Source: an uncultured Anaerolineales bacterium
Lineage (GTDB): Bacteria > Chloroflexota > Anaerolineae > Aggregatilineales > Aggregatilineaceae
Length of the DNA: 64,000 nucleotides
NCBI GenBank assembly: GCA_937135955.1
Contig: CAKZOB010000033.1
Location: 1 to 64,000, forward strand
Direction of reading: 5' to 3'
The notes beneath the pieces were generated by a model. That model had not been told where the DNA came from. It worked only from the letters and a program-made list of their open reading frames with translations, and made no database searches. The position numbers and the translations under genes were made by a program. Positions 62,842-64,000 of this stretch are shown in pieces; position 1 is the first letter of the stretch; the number at the start of each line of letters is the position of its first letter.

Positions 62842-63531
62842 TCAATCCGCGAGCGAAGCCGCCCGGATGGTCAGGTTGTCGAAGGCGACGCGCACTTCCC
62901 CGCCCGCCGTCACACCGGCGATCAGTCCGATCTGCCCGGCGCGGCGATAACGGCTGTCCCTGGCCTCGCCCAGGAATTTCCCGTTGGCGTAGAGCGCCAG
63001 ATAGTCGTCGGCACACACAGCCCGCAGAGTGTTGAGCGCCTGCCCCTGCTCGATGGCGTCCGATTGATGCCATTCCAGGATGAAGTCCAGACTCTCGCGC
63101 GAGAGGTCGGCGATGCCATAGTGACCGTCGCCGCTGATCAGCAGCGCGTAGCCGCTCCACTGCCCCGCCTCGTCCTGGGCCAGGCGGCACAACACTCCAT
63201 AGAGATTGTCCTTGTCGGCGCTGAGTTGCTCGGTGCTCACTTCAACGATCACATCCTGCGGGGCGTCTGCTCCCGCGCCCCAGGTGAAGGAAGCCGTGCG
63301 TCCGGCGCGGTGAAACAGTTCATAACGCCCCTCCCGCACCGCCAGTTGGGAGTCGGGCGTCGCGGCGTCCGGCGGATAGACGCCCTGCTCCCAGGTCTGT
63401 GGCGCAGCGAAGGATTCGCTGAGGAGCAGGTCGCCGCTGCGCACAGTGTGCGACGGCTCGTCATCCCCGCAGGCAGCCAGCAGCAGGACAAGCAGCAAGA
63501 AAGTTCCGGTCAGAAAGCGAGTGCGTCTCAT
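62842..63531 (-). CDS. Putative lipoprotein with a concanavalin-like lectin fold
   Basis: 229 residues. Signal peptide with lipobox LAAC near residue 20. The rest is beta-rich (SESFAAPQTWEQGV, YGVLCRLAQDEAGQWSGYALLISGDGHYGIADL, LRAVCADDYLALYANGKFLGEARDSRYRRAGQIGLIAG, VAFDNLTIRAA), resembling the LamG/DUF1080-like sandwich. It may bind carbohydrate; no catalytic site can be named. The ATG at 63531 overlaps the rmuC stop by one base. Confidence 0.7.
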   Translation of the reverse strand: MRRTRFLTGTFLLLVLLLAACGDDEPSHTVRSGDLLLSESFAAPQTWEQGVYPPDAATPDSQLAVREGRYELFHRAGRTASFTWGAGADAPQDVIVEVSTEQLSADKDNLYGVLCRLAQDEAGQWSGYALLISGDGHYGIADLSRESLDFILEWHQSDAIEQGQALNTLRAVCADDYLALYANGKFLGEARDSRYRRAGQIGLIAGVTAGGEVRVAFDNLTIRAASLAD

Positions 63532-64000
63532 CAAAGGGTCTCGTCTACGTCCAGGGTCGTGCTGAGGATTTCAGCGCTCGGCGAAATAATCCGCAAGATT
63601 TTATCACGTACTTCGTCCATTGCCGCCTGGACTTCGCCCAGATTGCGGCGGGCGTCGTCAATCTGGCGGCGCGCCGTCTCCCACTTGCGGGCCTGCTGAG
63701 CCAGCATTTGCTGCAACTGCGCGATCTCGGCGATAGTCTGGCGCACGTTCTCCGCCACGTAAAGCTGACGCAGTCCGCGTGCAATGGTGAGCAGGTAGGG
63801 ATAAAAGGTGCTGGGACTGACCGGAAACACGCGCTGTTCGAAAGCGTAGGTCAGCAGGTCTTTTTCACCGCTGCTGCTGTGCGTCACCAACTCGTAATAG
63901 ACGGCCTCGCTAGGGACAAACATCAGCGCAAAGTCCAGGGTGCCCTCGGCAGGGACGATATATTTGGCGGCGATGTCGTCAATGTGCTTGCGCACGTCGC
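63531..64000 (-). CDS. rmuC: RmuC-family DNA recombination protein, C-terminal part
   Basis: Truncated by the window end. The visible 156 residues include VRKHIDDIAAKYIVPAEGTLDFALMFVPSEAVYYEL, the conserved RmuC core, ending with a coiled coil (QLQQMLAQQARKWETARRQIDDARRNLGEVQAAMDEV). RmuC proteins have a nuclease-like fold and restrict inversion-type rearrangements. The start codon is outside the window. Confidence 0.88.
   Translation of the reverse strand, partial: DVRKHIDDIAAKYIVPAEGTLDFALMFVPSEAVYYELVTHSSSGEKDLLTYAFEQRVFPVSPSTFYPYLLTIARGLRQLYVAENVRQTIAEIAQLQQMLAQQARKWETARRQIDDARRNLGEVQAAMDEVRDKILRIISPSAEILSTTLDVDETL

Overview
The window reads as a chromosomal segment of a high-GC bacterium, most likely a Chloroflexota member close to Anaerolineae. 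This is an inference from gene content and style: dispersed palindromic repeats of the cctcacccc...ggggtgagg type, tandem FemAB proteins, an NfeD-slipin pair, a bactofilin-like membrane protein, proline-rich TolB/NHL-like secreted propellers and a fused CoxS-CoxL-type molybdenum hydroxylase. There is no rRNA and only one tRNA gene. No prophage or CRISPR array is visible.

Layout. 1-173 is the 5' end of a TnpB gene leaving the window. 300-3038 is an amino-acid ABC permease with a very large inserted domain, followed by its ATPase. 3379-5735 is a phosphatase/ketosamine-kinase pair whose 3' end has been invaded by a toxin-antitoxin cassette flanked by a 35-bp perfect direct repeat. 5740-15163 holds nucleotidyltransferase, deaminase, GH13, thioredoxin reductase, Pcm, methyltransferase, sirtuin, propeller and bactofilin-like genes. 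15267-19160 is a molybdenum hydroxylase. 19584-26101 carries a slipin, a glycosyltransferase and a minus-strand run GNAT-Nudix-M23-exonuclease-SH3 protein-response regulator. 26723-32863 holds a PP2C-like/propeller membrane protein, an alpha/beta hydrolase, RecD2 and a LysW-like carrier protein.

33102-40582 is a nearly complete histidine operon (hisG-D-C-B-H-A-F-I-E, minus strand). Upstream of hisG I find a 30-codon leader ORF with six His codons among nine consecutive codons. A consensus sigma70 promoter places the transcription start on or next to its ATG (leaderless). A 1:2 hairpin pairs the His codons with downstream RNA, and a GC-rich terminator stands before hisG. This is a classical His attenuator in an unusual lineage and is the strongest find of the window. 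Histidinol-phosphatase is absent from the operon.

40618-50398 holds slipin-NfeD, a MecA-like class B PBP with a lipobox, Maf, an FHA-winged-helix protein, a bacterial translin-family protein with a DUF3467 partner, SSB and GatB. 50637-56150 holds tRNA-Lys(CTT), a GH31 glucosidase, an alkyltransferase-like protein and two FemAB proteins. 56389-64000 holds ClpC, a bifunctional phosphoglucose/phosphomannose isomerase, a serine pathway pair (class V aminotransferase and SerA), a lipoprotein and the 3' part of rmuC.

Three families of short non-coding palindromic elements occur in two copies each. One has inverted ends and different 10-12 bp direct repeats around each copy, which marks it as a MITE; one of its copies has rewritten the C terminus of Maf.
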